Under the pieces are notes generated by a model. The model was not told the DNA's origin and did not search any database. It saw only the letters and a program-made list of their open reading frames with translations. Positions 9,874 to 18,948 of a stretch of DNA of 64,000 nt are shown here, piece by piece. Source of the DNA: Thermopolyspora sp044507605 (lineage in GTDB: Bacteria; Actinomycetota; Actinomycetes; Streptosporangiales; Streptosporangiaceae); assembly GCA_044507605.1 (NCBI GenBank), contig JBIQJI010000015.1:1-64000 (forward strand), read 5' to 3'. Made by a program: the position numbers and the translations under genes. The first letter of the stretch is position 1. The number at the start of each line of letters is the position of its first letter.

Positions 9874-12555
9874 GTGGACGCACAGCATGTGGACGCACCA
9901 TATCCGGCGCACTGGGAGGCCGACGTCGTCCTGTCCGACGGTGGGACCGCTCACCTGCGTCCCATCAGGCCCGACGACGGCGACCTGCTGCGGGCCTTCT
10001 ACTCGCGGCTGTCCGCCCAGTCGATCTACTTCCGCTTCTTCGGGCCGCGGCCCCGGCTCTCCGACCGCGAGGTCACCAGGTTCACCAACGTCGACTACGT
10101 CGACCGGGTCGCACTGATCGCCACCATCGGCCCCGACATGGTGGCGGTCGTCCGCTACGACCGCATCAAGGGCGAGGAGGCCGAGGTCGCCTTCCTCGTC
10201 GAGGACGCCCACCAGGGGCGCGGCGTCGCCACCGTGCTGCTCGAACACCTGCGCGCCGCCGCCAGAGAACGCGGCGTCACCAGGTTCATCGCCGACGTGC
10301 TGCCCAACAACCGGCGGATGATCGGCGTGTTCCGGCAGGCCGGCTACACCGCGCAGAGCACGTTCGCCGACGGAGTCGTGCGGATGACCCTCGACCTCAG
10401 CCCCACCGAGATCGCCGAGGAGATCATCAGCGTCCGCGAGCACCGGGCCGAAGCGCGTTCCATCCAGCGGCTGCTCACGCCCACCTCCGTCGCCGTCATC
10501 GGCGCCGCCCGCGAACCCGGCGGCGTCGGCCACACCGTGCTGCGCAACCTGCTCGCCGCCGACTTCGCCGGGCCCGTCTACCCGGTGCACCGCACGGCCC
10601 GGGCGCTCGCCGCCGTCCAGGCCCACCCCACCGTCTCCAGCATCGACGGCGACGTCGACCTCGCCGTGGTCGCCGTCCCGGCCGAAGGGGTGCTGGAACT
10701 CGTCGAAGAATGCGCCCGCAAAGGCGTGCACGGGCTCGTGGTCGTGTCGTCCGGGTTCGGCGAAAGCGGCGCCGAAGGCCGGGCCAGACAGGACGAACTG
10801 GTCCGCATCGCGCGCGCCAACGGCATGCGCGTCGTCGGGCCCAACTGCCTCGGCATCGCCAACACCGACCCCCGCGTACGCCTCAACGCCACCCTCTCAC
10901 CCACCATGCCCCCGCGCGGCCGCGTCGGCTTCTTCAGCCAGTCGGGCGCCCTCGGCGCCGCCCTGCTGCAGCGCGTCGCCGAGCGCGGCATGGGCATCTC
11001 CACGTTCGTCTCCGCCGGCAACCGGGCCGACGTGTCGGGCAACGACCTGCTGCAGTACTGGGAAGAAGACCCCGCGACCGAGGTGATCCTGCTCTACCTG
11101 GAATCGCTCGGCAACCCGCGCAAATTCACCCGCCTGGCCCGCCGCATCTCCCGCACCAAGCCCATCGTGCTGGTCAGAAGCGGCCGCGGCGCCGTGCCCA
11201 GCGGCCACTCCGCCCCCGTGCTGAAACTGCCCGACTCGGCGCTCGGCTCGCTGTTCGACCACGCCGGCGTCATCCGCGTCGCCGACCTGACCCAGCTGTT
11301 CGACGTGGCCCAGCTGCTGGCGTACCAGCCCGCACCGGCCGGGCCGCGGGTGGGGGTGGTCAGCAACTCCGACGCGCTCACCCTGCTGGCCCTCGACGCC
11401 TGCGGCCCGGCGGGGCTGCGGCCGAGCGAGCCGGTGAACCTCGGCGCCGACGCCGGGCCCGCCGACTACCGCCGGGTCCTGCCCGGGCTGTTCGCCGGCA
11501 ACGACTCGGTCGTCGCCATCTACACGCCGCCGATCCCCGGCGCCGACGACGAGGTCGCGGCCGAACTGCGGCAGGCCGCCGAACGGGCCGGCAAGCCCGT
11601 CGTCGCCACGTTCCTCGGCCGCGGCGGCATGCCGGCCGCGCTGCGCGTCACCGCAGAAGGCGAGCCCGGCAAAGGCTCCATCCCCTCCTACCCGGCCCCC
11701 GAGGAAGCCGTGCGGGCCCTCGCCCACGTCGTCAGATACGCCGAATGGCGCCGCCGCCCCGCCGGCCGGGTGCCCGACCCCGCCGAACTCGGCGGCATCG
11801 ACGAGGCCGCCGCGCGGCAGGTCGTCGAGCGGGCGCTCGGCGACGGCCCCGGACCGGTCACCATCGACGCCGCCGAACTGCTCGGCCACTACGGCATCGA
11901 AGTGTGGCCCGCCGAAATCGTGGGCTCCCCCGGCCAAGCCGTCGAAGCGGCCCGCCGCATCGGCCCCCCGGTCGCCCTCAAATCCGTCGACCCCGGCGCC
12001 GCCCGCCGCGCCGGCACGGTGCGGCTCGGCCTCGCCGGCCCGGAAGCCGTACGGGAGGCGTACCGGGACCTGTCCGGGCAGCTCGGCCCCGGCGCCGTGC
12101 TCGCCGTACAGCGCATGGTGCCCCAACCGGCCGTGCCGACCACCGTGTCCGTCATCGAAGACCCCCACTACGGCTCGGTCATCTCCTTCGGCCTCGGCGA
12201 AGTCACCGCCAGGCTGCTCGACGACCGCGGCTACCGGCTCGCGCCCCTCACCCGCGAAGACGCGGCCGCGCTCGTGCGGTCGGTGCGGGCCGCGCCGCTG
12301 CTGCTCGGCGACTACGGCTACCCGCCCGTCGCCGTGGCCGCCTTGGAGGACCTGCTGGTCCGGCTCGGCCTGCTCGCCGACGCCTTCCCCGAAGTGCTGC
12401 GCCTCGACCTGGACGAAGTCCTGGTCGGCGAACACGACGTCAGCGTGCTCGGCGCCCGCGCCCGGCTGCGCCACCCCGTGGGCCACCGCTCCGACAGCGG
12501 GCCCCGCAGGCTGCGCGAAGCCGAGCCCTCCGGCGACGAAGACACCTCGGGGTGA
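9874..12555 (+). CDS. Pat-type protein lysine acetyltransferase: GNAT fused to an ADP-forming acyl-CoA synthetase-like module
   Basis: The 893-residue protein has an N-terminal GNAT domain (about residues 20-175, acetyl-CoA loop in EDAHQGRGVATVLLEHL). A CoA-binding Rossmann domain (about 195-300), succinyl-CoA-ligase-like domains (300-620) and a C-terminal ATP-grasp-like domain (650-870) follow. This order, with GNAT first, is the arrangement of Streptomyces PatA and the reverse of enterobacterial Pat. Such enzymes acetylate and inactivate AMP-forming acyl-CoA synthetases. The region equivalent to the catalytic phospho-His motif reads SGHSAP instead of a typical SHTG, so the synthetase module is probably a sensor, not an enzyme (inference). 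The start GTG is leaderless. Confidence 0.88.
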   Translation: MDAQHVDAPYPAHWEADVVLSDGGTAHLRPIRPDDGDLLRAFYSRLSAQSIYFRFFGPRPRLSDREVTRFTNVDYVDRVALIATIGPDMVAVVRYDRIKGEEAEVAFLVEDAHQGRGVATVLLEHLRAAARERGVTRFIADVLPNNRRMIGVFRQAGYTAQSTFADGVVRMTLDLSPTEIAEEIISVREHRAEARSIQRLLTPTSVAVIGAAREPGGVGHTVLRNLLAADFAGPVYPVHRTARALAAVQAHPTVSSIDGDVDLAVVAVPAEGVLELVEECARKGVHGLVVVSSGFGESGAEGRARQDELVRIARANGMRVVGPNCLGIANTDPRVRLNATLSPTMPPRGRVGFFSQSGALGAALLQRVAERGMGISTFVSAGNRADVSGNDLLQYWEEDPATEVILLYLESLGNPRKFTRLARRISRTKPIVLVRSGRGAVPSGHSAPVLKLPDSALGSLFDHAGVIRVADLTQLFDVAQLLAYQPAPAGPRVGVVSNSDALTLLALDACGPAGLRPSEPVNLGADAGPADYRRVLPGLFAGNDSVVAIYTPPIPGADDEVAAELRQAAERAGKPVVATFLGRGGMPAALRVTAEGEPGKGSIPSYPAPEEAVRALAHVVRYAEWRRRPAGRVPDPAELGGIDEAAARQVVERALGDGPGPVTIDAAELLGHYGIEVWPAEIVGSPGQAVEAARRIGPPVALKSVDPGAARRAGTVRLGLAGPEAVREAYRDLSGQLGPGAVLAVQRMVPQPAVPTTVSVIEDPHYGSVISFGLGEVTARLLDDRGYRLAPLTREDAAALVRSVRAAPLLLGDYGYPPVAVAALEDLLVRLGLLADAFPEVLRLDLDEVLVGEHDVSVLGARARLRHPVGHRSDSGPRRLREAEPSGDEDTSG

Positions 12556-12587
12556 AAGCGCACCCTCGAACAGGGCAGGATGGAAGC

Positions 12588-13178
12588 ATGAGGGAAACCC
12601 GAGTCTCGGCCGCGGGCCTGCGCGAAGCCATCGAGCGCAGCGGCTACTATCCCGACCTGGTCGCCGACGCCGTCGAGTCCGCGCTGGGCAAGGAAGAGGT
12701 CGTGGCGTACGTCGTGCACCACGAGGCCACCTTCGATCCCGCGATGGAGGTGCGGCGGCACATCACCGTGGTCGTGCTCTCGCCCACCAGGCTGCTGGTC
12801 TGCCACACCGACGAGCATCCCCCGGCCGAGGGCGTGCCGACCGCCCACGCCTCCACCACCACCGAGGCCGTGCGGCTCAGCCGCATCCAGTCCGTGGCCG
12901 TGACCCGGCTCGTGCCCGATCCCGCCACCTACGTCCCCGGCATGCCGCCCAGCGAGGTCACCCTCAGCATCGGCTGGGGCGCCATCTCCCACATCGATTT
13001 GGAACCCGCCACCTGCGGAGACGAGAACTGCGAGGCCGATCACGGCTACACTGGCGCGATCACGGCCGACGACCTGCAGCTACGGGTCAGCGAAGCCGCC
13101 GACGGCGCCGACGCGGTGGCCCACGTGCTCGACTTCGCCAAGGCGCTGTCGGCCGCGACGACCGGGTCGGCCGTCTGA
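12588..13178 (+). CDS. DUF5998 family conserved hypothetical protein
   Basis: This 196-residue soluble protein has no signal peptide or membrane segment. It contains alternating beta segments (RRHITVVVLSPTRLLVCHTDEH) and a small acidic, cysteine-bearing stretch ATCGDENCEADHGY that could bind metal. Its place after the Pat gene and before a sulfurtransferase matches the conserved actinobacterial order for DUF5998. Function is unknown. ATG 12588 follows GCAGGA by 7 nt; CAGGAT 6 nt before the ATG could instead act as a leaderless -10. Confidence 0.75.
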   Translation: MRETRVSAAGLREAIERSGYYPDLVADAVESALGKEEVVAYVVHHEATFDPAMEVRRHITVVVLSPTRLLVCHTDEHPPAEGVPTAHASTTTEAVRLSRIQSVAVTRLVPDPATYVPGMPPSEVTLSIGWGAISHIDLEPATCGDENCEADHGYTGAITADDLQLRVSEAADGADAVAHVLDFAKALSAATTGSAV

Positions 13179-13218
13179 CGCGCCGGCCGCCACACCGCCG
13201 ACGGAGGTGAGCACCCCG

Positions 13219-14034
13219 ATGAGCCCGTTGATCACCTGCGCCGAGCTGGCCGCCCGCGTCTCCGAGGTGACCCTGCTGGACATCCGCTGGCGGCTCGGTG
13301 GCCCGCCCGGCATCGAGGCCTACCGCAAAGGGCACATCCCCGGCGCCGTCTTCTGCGACCTCGACCGCGACCTGGCGGGCCCGCCCGGCCCGCTCGGCCG
13401 CCATCCGCTGCCCGACATCGGGCGCTTCCAGGCCGCCATGCGGCGGCTCGGCGTGAGCAACGACCGGCCGGTGGTCGTCTACGACGACGCCGACTCCACC
13501 ACCGCCGCCCGCGCCTGGTGGACCCTCCGCTACTTCGGCCACACCGACACCCGGGTGCTCGACGGCGGCTTCCGCGCCTGGACCGCCGGTCGGCTCCCCT
13601 CGACCGTCGACGTGCCCCGACCCGAGCCCGGCGACTTCACCGCCGTCGCCGGCGGCATGCCGATCCTCGACGCCGAACACGCCGGTCACCTCGCCCACAC
13701 CGGCGTGCTGCTCGACGCCAGAGCCCCCGAACGCTACCGGGGCGAAACCGAGCCCATCGACCCGGTCGCCGGACACATCCCCGGCGCCGTCTGCGCCCCC
13801 ACCGCGGGCAACGTCGACCCCACCGGCAGCTTCCTGCCCAGCGACGCACTGCGCCGGCGCTTCGCCGCCATGGGCGCCACCGGCGACACCGAAGTGGGCG
13901 TCTACTGCGGCTCCGGCGTCACCGCCGCCCACGAAGTCCTCGCCCTGGAACTCGCCGGCGTGAACGCCGCCCTCTACGTCGGCTCCTGGTCCAACTGGGT
14001 GACCGACCCCGCCCGCCCCGTCGCCACCGGCTGA
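13219..14034 (+). CDS. Two-domain rhodanese sulfurtransferase (thiosulfate/3-mercaptopyruvate type)
   Basis: It transfers sulfane sulfur to cyanide or thiol acceptors. The 271-residue protein has an inactive N-terminal rhodanese domain (Asp at the Cys position in VYDDADSTTA) and an active C-terminal one with catalytic Cys230 in YCGSGVTA. That loop is typical of mercaptopyruvate/thiosulfate sulfurtransferases. ATG 13219 is chosen because GGAGG lies 8-12 nt upstream, which also explains the upstream in-frame GTG. Its 3' end overlaps the convergent CHAT gene by 61 bp. Confidence 0.9.
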   Translation: MSPLITCAELAARVSEVTLLDIRWRLGGPPGIEAYRKGHIPGAVFCDLDRDLAGPPGPLGRHPLPDIGRFQAAMRRLGVSNDRPVVVYDDADSTTAARAWWTLRYFGHTDTRVLDGGFRAWTAGRLPSTVDVPRPEPGDFTAVAGGMPILDAEHAGHLAHTGVLLDARAPERYRGETEPIDPVAGHIPGAVCAPTAGNVDPTGSFLPSDALRRRFAAMGATGDTEVGVYCGSGVTAAHEVLALELAGVNAALYVGSWSNWVTDPARPVATG

Positions 14035-17000
14035 ACCGCCCACCGTGCCCCACAAGGCACGGCACCCGCCCGGCCCCACCCCGCCCCCAGGCACACGAAC
14101 CCCGTCACACCGCCCCCGGCGGCGGCCAAAGCCGTAGACGGAGCGTCGCCACAGACCAGCCGGCGATGAAACCGCGCCATCAGCGCCAAGGTGTCCTCGT
14201 CACGCACCGGCACCACACTCGCCACGACACAGCCCGAGCCCCGATCGAGAAACGTCCCCGCAAGCCCCAGCGGCGCCCCATCGGCCGGCGCATGCGCCAT
14301 ACCCCCATCACAGGCCGACAGCACCACCAGCCGCGGCGTCCGCGCCAGCCGCAGCAGGTCGTACGCCATCAACGGGCCGTCCTCCAACGCGATGCGCGAC
14401 AGCAACGGACTGCGTGCGCAAAAGACGCCATGGGCGGCGATATGCACCAAATCCGCGCACCCGAGCGCCGCGAGCACCTCAGCACGTCGCGCCGCCACCC
14501 GGACGCTGTACCGATGAATCCCGGCCACCACGTCCGCCTCGGCCACGGCATGCTCCAAATCCGGCCCCGCCACCACCGCCACCCTGAAAACCCCTCCCAC
14601 GAACCGATCGCCGCGACGGTCGCCGGGCATGCGGGTGGGCCCGTCCTGGTGCGGTTCCGCGTGCCGGTCCTCGGGTGCCCGGCCGGGCCTGCTGCGGGAC
14701 GGCCCTACGGGGCCGTCGTCGGATATGGAGGTGGGCCCGTAGTCGGATGTGCGGGTGGGCCTGCTGGGCGGTGATCCTGCGGGCCGGCTTTGGGGTGTGC
14801 GGGAGGCGCTGTACTGCGATGATCTCGTGGGCTGGTCTTCGGGCATACCGGTAGGCCTGAGCTCGGGTGGTCTCACGGGCCGGCTCTCCTGGGTTCCGCT
14901 GGTCCCATTCCCGGGTGCCTGCAGGGGCGGCCTCCATGCCATGGCATGCGGCTCGCCGGACGCGGCGGCCAGCCACGCGGCGGCGCTGGGGGCCACGCAC
15001 ACCGGACGGCCCCGCAGCGGAGGCAACGCCCCCCAGGGCAGCGTGTGCAGGGCACCCGTCGGCACGATCACCAGCGGGCGGCCGTCCGGCGCGTCGGCCA
15101 ACGGGCCGAGCACCAACCGCGCCACCAGGTCCCCCTCCCGCTCGACGGCGGCCCTCGCACCCGCCACACCCGGGCCGTCCGCTCGCGAGACGGCCTCGCT
15201 CACGTCGTCACCCGACCCGCAGCGCCCGCCGCCGTCCGCGCCACCCCCCGCAGGCGAGCCGGTGCGCAGCCCGTTAGGGCGACAAGGGCCACCGTGGACG
15301 TCGACATCGTCGGCGCAGGCTTCGGCCTGGGTGTCGGCTTGGTCGCAGGTGTCGGTGTCGGCTGGTCGTGGAGTGGGTGTGGTGTCCTGACACTGTGTTG
15401 GTGGGCGGGCACCGGCATGGGGATCGGCGGTGGCTTCGGTCCGGGTATCGGTTGCGGCATGGGTGCGGGGATCGGGACGGAGGTCGAGGCGGGGACCGTC
15501 AGGGGCGCCCAGGTCCCGTAGGCCGATGCGCCGCAGGGCGTAGCGGAGTCGTACGGTGGCCTCTGCGGCGCTGCGGTAGGAGCCGAGGCGGAGGAGGGCG
15601 AGGCCGTCGCGGGTCACGGTGACCGCGGCGAGGTCGTCGTCGTGGCGGACCAGCTCGATCAGCACCGCGTCGCCGAGCGCCGCCCGCAGTGCGGCGACGG
15701 TGAAGCTCGTCAGCGGCGGCTCGGAGCGCACCGTGGCCCGCCAGCGTTCCGCCCACGCGAGCACGGTGGCGGGGCGGCCGGTCTCCAGCGCGAGCCCGAG
15801 GCCGAAGGCCGCGAGGTCTTCGGCGGTGCGGGCGACATGAGCGCGCACGTGCGCGGGCCCACCGACCCTGCCGAGTGCGGCGAGCCCGGCCCGGGCGGCG
15901 GCGAGGGCCCGCGCGTGATCGCCGGCGAGCCGCTCGCGCATCGCGACCGCGTGCCTCCGGACCACGGTCCGCCCGCCGCGGGCGATCACCAGGTCGAGTT
16001 GTGCCCGGACGGTCACATCATCGCCGAGGTCGAGGGCGAGCCCGGAGGCGAAGAGCCGCAGGGGAGCGGCCACGGCGGCCCGGCCGCCGGTCTCCAGCGC
16101 GTCGGCGCAGGCGAGGGTGTCGGCGAGCAGGGCCGGCGAGGCGGCCTCCAGGGCCCGGCGGGCCCGTACGGCGACCTCGTCGGCCAGCGGCGCCCAGTCG
16201 GCCCGGCCCTGCCCGCGTAGCTCGTCGCGAGCGGCGTGGGCGAGTTCCAGCGCCCGGTGCGGGTCGCCGCTCAGCAGCTCGACGCGGGCCAGCAGGAGCC
16301 GGGCCTCCGCCAGGTGGACCAGGGCGCCGGCGGCGGCCAGCTCCGGTACGGCGAGGTCGAGCAGTGCCCTGGCCTCACCGGGCAGCCTGGCCGCGATCAG
16401 CGCCTCGGCGAAGTCGGCCCGCAGCGCGGCCAGCCGCTCGGGGCAGCCGGACAGCAGCCGTTCGGCCGCCTCGTACGCGGAGAACGCGGCGGGGATGTCG
16501 CCGCGCCGCGCCGCGTTGAACGACAGGTTGGCCTCGGCGAGCGCCACCACGTGGTCGAGGCCGGCCGCTTGTGCGACCCTGCGGCACTCGGCCAGGTCGC
16601 CGGCCCCCGCCCGGTGGTCCTCCAGGTAGGTGTGCGCCAGGCCCCTGTTCAGCAGGGCCGCGGCGAGCAGGCGGGGGTCGCGAGGGGTGCCGGGGGCGGC
16701 GAGCGCCCGGTCGCACTGGCGCACCGCCTCGTGGTGCCGGCCGAGCCTGGCCAGCGTGATGGCCCGCTGGACGCACAGCGCGGCCAGGTCCGCGCCCGTC
16801 AAGCCGGGCTCGGCCTGATCGGCGAGGCGCAGGGCGCCGACAGGGTCGCCGAGTTCGGTGCGCACCGACACCAGCGACATGCGGGCCTGCGCGGCGCGGC
16901 GGGGCACGGCGCCGCCCCGCCGGACGGCCTCCCGCAGGTGGGTTTCGGCGAGCGGCAGGTCGCCGAGTTCCCGCGCGGCGAGCGCGAGGGCCCGCAGCGC

Positions 17001-17141
17001 CACCGAGGCCGCCTCGTCGTGTCCTTCGCGATCGGCCCGCTCCAGCGCCGCCCGGGCGCGGTCCTGGGCCCGTCTGGGATCGGCGACCGAGGTCCGGACG
17101 GCCTCCTCGGCGTCGGCGAGCGGGTCGCCGCGGTCATTCAC
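13974..17141 (-). CDS. TPR-CHAT caspase-like protein with repetitive insertions
   Basis: The 1055-residue protein has tetratricopeptide-like helical repeats over about residues 1-480, then a Thr/Asp/Pro-rich linker (about 545-650), then a CHAT domain (about 660-1030). The caspase-type dyad is visible: His904 in HIAAHGVF and Cys944 in LSACDGG. Residues 754-841 are eleven tandem 8-residue units inserted between the first strands and the catalytic core of CHAT. GTG 17141 overlaps the upstream stop (GTGAATGA), so translation is probably coupled. CHAT-TPR proteins downstream of an ECF sigma factor recur in actinomycetes; the target is unknown, and proteolytic signalling or self-killing are possibilities. 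Confidence 0.85.
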   Translation of the reverse strand: MNDRGDPLADAEEAVRTSVADPRRAQDRARAALERADREGHDEAASVALRALALAARELGDLPLAETHLREAVRRGGAVPRRAAQARMSLVSVRTELGDPVGALRLADQAEPGLTGADLAALCVQRAITLARLGRHHEAVRQCDRALAAPGTPRDPRLLAAALLNRGLAHTYLEDHRAGAGDLAECRRVAQAAGLDHVVALAEANLSFNAARRGDIPAAFSAYEAAERLLSGCPERLAALRADFAEALIAARLPGEARALLDLAVPELAAAGALVHLAEARLLLARVELLSGDPHRALELAHAARDELRGQGRADWAPLADEVAVRARRALEAASPALLADTLACADALETGGRAAVAAPLRLFASGLALDLGDDVTVRAQLDLVIARGGRTVVRRHAVAMRERLAGDHARALAAARAGLAALGRVGGPAHVRAHVARTAEDLAAFGLGLALETGRPATVLAWAERWRATVRSEPPLTSFTVAALRAALGDAVLIELVRHDDDLAAVTVTRDGLALLRLGSYRSAAEATVRLRYALRRIGLRDLGAPDGPRLDLRPDPRTHAATDTRTEATADPHAGARPPTQCQDTTPTPRPADTDTCDQADTQAEACADDVDVHGGPCRPNGLRTGSPAGGGADGGGRCGSGDDVSEAVSRADGPGVAGARAAVEREGDLVARLVLGPLADAPDGRPLVIVPTGALHTLPWGALPPLRGRPVCVAPSAAAWLAAASGEPHAMAWRPPLQAPGNGTSGTQESRPVRPPELRPTGMPEDQPTRSSQYSASRTPQSRPAGSPPSRPTRTSDYGPTSISDDGPVGPSRSRPGRAPEDRHAEPHQDGPTRMPGDRRGDRFVGGVFRVAVVAGPDLEHAVAEADVVAGIHRYSVRVAARRAEVLAALGCADLVHIAAHGVFCARSPLLSRIALEDGPLMAYDLLRLARTPRLVVLSACDGGMAHAPADGAPLGLAGTFLDRGSGCVVASVVPVRDEDTLALMARFHRRLVCGDAPSTALAAAGGGVTGFVCLGAGWGRAGAVPCGARWAVQPVATGRAGSVTQLDQEPT
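14619..14882 (-). repeat. Eleven degenerate 24-bp repeats inside the CHAT coding region
   Basis: The frame encodes eleven uninterrupted 8-residue units such as RPTGMPED, RPTRTSDY, GPTSISDD and GPTRMPGD. Pro is at position 2 in nine of the eleven. Length is exactly 264 bp. It behaves like a diverged minisatellite that keeps the reading frame. Confidence 0.85.
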
Positions 17142-17682
17142 GTACGCATAGCCAGCGGGTGGCCACTGGCGGGCGTCCGGGCCGATGCCAGGCCACGCTG
17201 AGCCAGCCGGGCGGCAGCCCGGTCGCCGCGAAGTGCCCCGTGCGGGACGGGATCCGCACCTCGCTGTCCCGCAGAGTGCGGATCTCCACCGTGGAGCCGA
17301 CGTCGCCCTCGCTGGAGTCGCCCTCGCCGGCGGGCCGGGCCGCGCCGGGACCGGTGCCGTCGGACGCCATGCCGGAGTCGTCTCGCCGGTCGAACTCCGG
17401 AGCGGCCCGGACCTGACCGGCCACGTCGACCCGCCCGTCGCAGAACGCGAACTCGACCTCGATCGTCACCTCGTCGCTCGTGAAGCGGACGAGGCGAGGC
17501 TCGTCGCCGGAGCGGGCCCCGACCCCGCCCGGCAGCGGAACGGGCTGGGCCGTCGTGGCGCCGGGGAGCCGCAGGGCCCACGCGGCCTCGGCGTCGGCAC
17601 CGACCGCAGCGGGGGCCGGGTCGGTCCCGGCGGCCAGCCGCAGCGCGGCCAGCAGATAGACGTCGTCGATCACCGGATCCAT
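17134..17682 (-). CDS. Hypothetical protein between ECF sigma and CHAT genes
   Basis: This 182-residue soluble protein was not recognised. It begins MDPVIDDVYLLAALRLAAG and has a beta-rich core (SDEVTIEVEFAFCDGRVDVAGQV, then a second strand set around VRIPSRTGHFAATGLPPGWLSV). A Gly/Asp/Ser-rich loop lies in between. ATG 17682 is chosen because GGAGG lies about 10 nt upstream; the open frame continues upstream through low-complexity sequence. Its stop overlaps the CHAT start by 8 nt. The position suggests a partner or substrate of the CHAT protein, or an anti-sigma-like role; neither is shown. Confidence 0.65.
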   Translation of the reverse strand: MDPVIDDVYLLAALRLAAGTDPAPAAVGADAEAAWALRLPGATTAQPVPLPGGVGARSGDEPRLVRFTSDEVTIEVEFAFCDGRVDVAGQVRAAPEFDRRDDSGMASDGTGPGAARPAGEGDSSEGDVGSTVEIRTLRDSEVRIPSRTGHFAATGLPPGWLSVAWHRPGRPPVATRWLCVRE

Positions 17683-17956
17683 CGCTGGGCCTCCTCGGCA
17701 CGTGCGGGTGCACGGTCCTGCGTCACGAGCCTGCCGTGTAGTCGCGGGACGTGCGCGGGCGGTGGGCTTGGGTGGGGCGGCCGGCCCTGGGTGGGTGCGG
17801 GCGGGTGGTGGTGTGCGCTGGCGGGTGGGTCGTTGTCGGCCAGGAGCTCTGCAGCGGGGCGCGGGGTGTGCGCTGGCGGTGGGCTTGGGTGAGGTGGCTG
17901 CTGACGGCGGGCTTGGGGTGGGCGGTGGTGTGCGCTCGCGGGAGAGCGGGTGTGGG
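17683..17956. repeat. Low-complexity G-rich repeat tract inside the sigma-CHAT operon
   Basis: The gap between the sigma factor and the hypothetical gene is built from imperfect copies of GTGGGCTTGGGTG and GTGTGCGCTGGCGG (about 17,760, 17,805, 17,868, 17,905 and 17,925). Related GGGTGGGCTT words recur in the 5' part of the sigma gene (about 18,520 and 18,580). It looks like decayed minisatellite DNA, not coding sequence. Confidence 0.6.
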
Positions 17957-18628
17957 TCATGAGGTCTCCAGCAGGGCGCGGAGTTTGCGTAGGCAGCGGC
18001 CACGGGTGGGGCCGATGCTGCCGATGGGGAGGCCCAGGCGGGCGGCGATGCGCGCGTAGCCGGCGTCGGGTGCGGTGACGAGCAGGGTCAGCAGGCTGCG
18101 GCACGGCTCGGGGAGGGCGTTGACTCCGCGCCACAGGCGGCGGCCTTCGTCGGCGGACAGTACGGCCATCGCCGGGTCGGCGTCGGGCTGGATCGACTCT
18201 GGTGGCTCGGCCGACAGTCGTTCGCGCCGGGTCTTCCGGCAGAGCCGGATCGCCTCGTGCTTGGTGGTCGTGACGAGCCAGGCCCCGACCTTGGCCGGGT
18301 CGCGGATCGTGTCCCAGTGTTCGACCAGCCTCAGCCAGGCGGCCTGGACGGCGTCGGCGGCGTCGGCCGCGGTGAGTCCGAAGGCGCGGGCGACCGCCCA
18401 CATGCGGGGGCCGTGGTCGGCGGTGAGGCGCTCCCATGTCTCGCGGCCGGGGACGGCGGGTCCGCCCTCCGGCTCGCCGCCGTCATCCGGGCGTGCCCGA
18501 GGGTCCGGAGGCGGGGCAACGGGTGGGCTTTGGGACGCGTCCACGGGCACGGAGGGCGGGTCCGCGGATGGGGTGCGCGCGGGTGGGCTTTCGGGCGTGT
18601 CCATGGGCGGGGTGATCGGCAGGGTCAT
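17957..18628 (-). CDS. ECF-type sigma-70 family RNA polymerase sigma factor
   Basis: The 223-residue protein has a Pro-rich N-terminal extension of about 65 residues, then sigma region 2 (MWAVARAFGLTAADAADAVQAAWLRLVEHW, with a -10-contact helix through KVGAWLVTTTKHEAIRL). A linker and region 4 follow, with the helix-turn-helix AGYARIAARLGLPIGSIGPTRGRCLRKL. It directs RNA polymerase to a small regulon, probably including its own operon with the hypothetical and CHAT genes. No obvious anti-sigma factor with a zinc motif follows it. Confidence 0.88.
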   Translation of the reverse strand: MTLPITPPMDTPESPPARTPSADPPSVPVDASQSPPVAPPPDPRARPDDGGEPEGGPAVPGRETWERLTADHGPRMWAVARAFGLTAADAADAVQAAWLRLVEHWDTIRDPAKVGAWLVTTTKHEAIRLCRKTRRERLSAEPPESIQPDADPAMAVLSADEGRRLWRGVNALPEPCRSLLTLLVTAPDAGYARIAARLGLPIGSIGPTRGRCLRKLRALLETS

Positions 18629-18948
18629 CGGCGGTACCTGGCGTCAATCGGCGACTGGTGACTCGATGTTATCGACTGACGACTCTGTGTGTTCGCCGGT
18701 TTACCCTTTGCGGCGAGGGGTGCCTGGACGCCGGTGCCCTGATGGGGGCCCATGGGGCGACAGGGAGTATTGTTAAATTTGTTTACCTATCAGTGCTATG
18801 CCGCTCAGGTCCGCTGTCAATCACGATTCGATATGACCATGCTCTGGTGCCCGGACGCCAACGGACGGTAGTCTCTCCTACAGTCACTTGTGATCATCCC
18901 GACACGAGGACGTTGGGGAAGGCGAACCTCGTCGAATCGGGAGGTCCG
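18629..18948. promoter_or_regulatory. Divergent promoter region between the ECF sigma operon and DUF3145
   Basis: This 320-bp gap has a local AT-rich island around 18,770-18,800, unusual for this genome, that could hold both promoters. A TAGTCT -10-like word at 18869-18874 faces the DUF3145 gene, with TGGTGC 18 bp upstream as a weak -35. No classical ECF -35 (GGAAC) was found for the sigma side. Confidence 0.35.

Noticed and set aside
9618..12587. Upstream extension of the DUF5998 frame across the acetyltransferase gene
   Set aside because: It is Arg/Pro-rich shadow sequence in another frame; only the part from ATG 12588 is protein-like.
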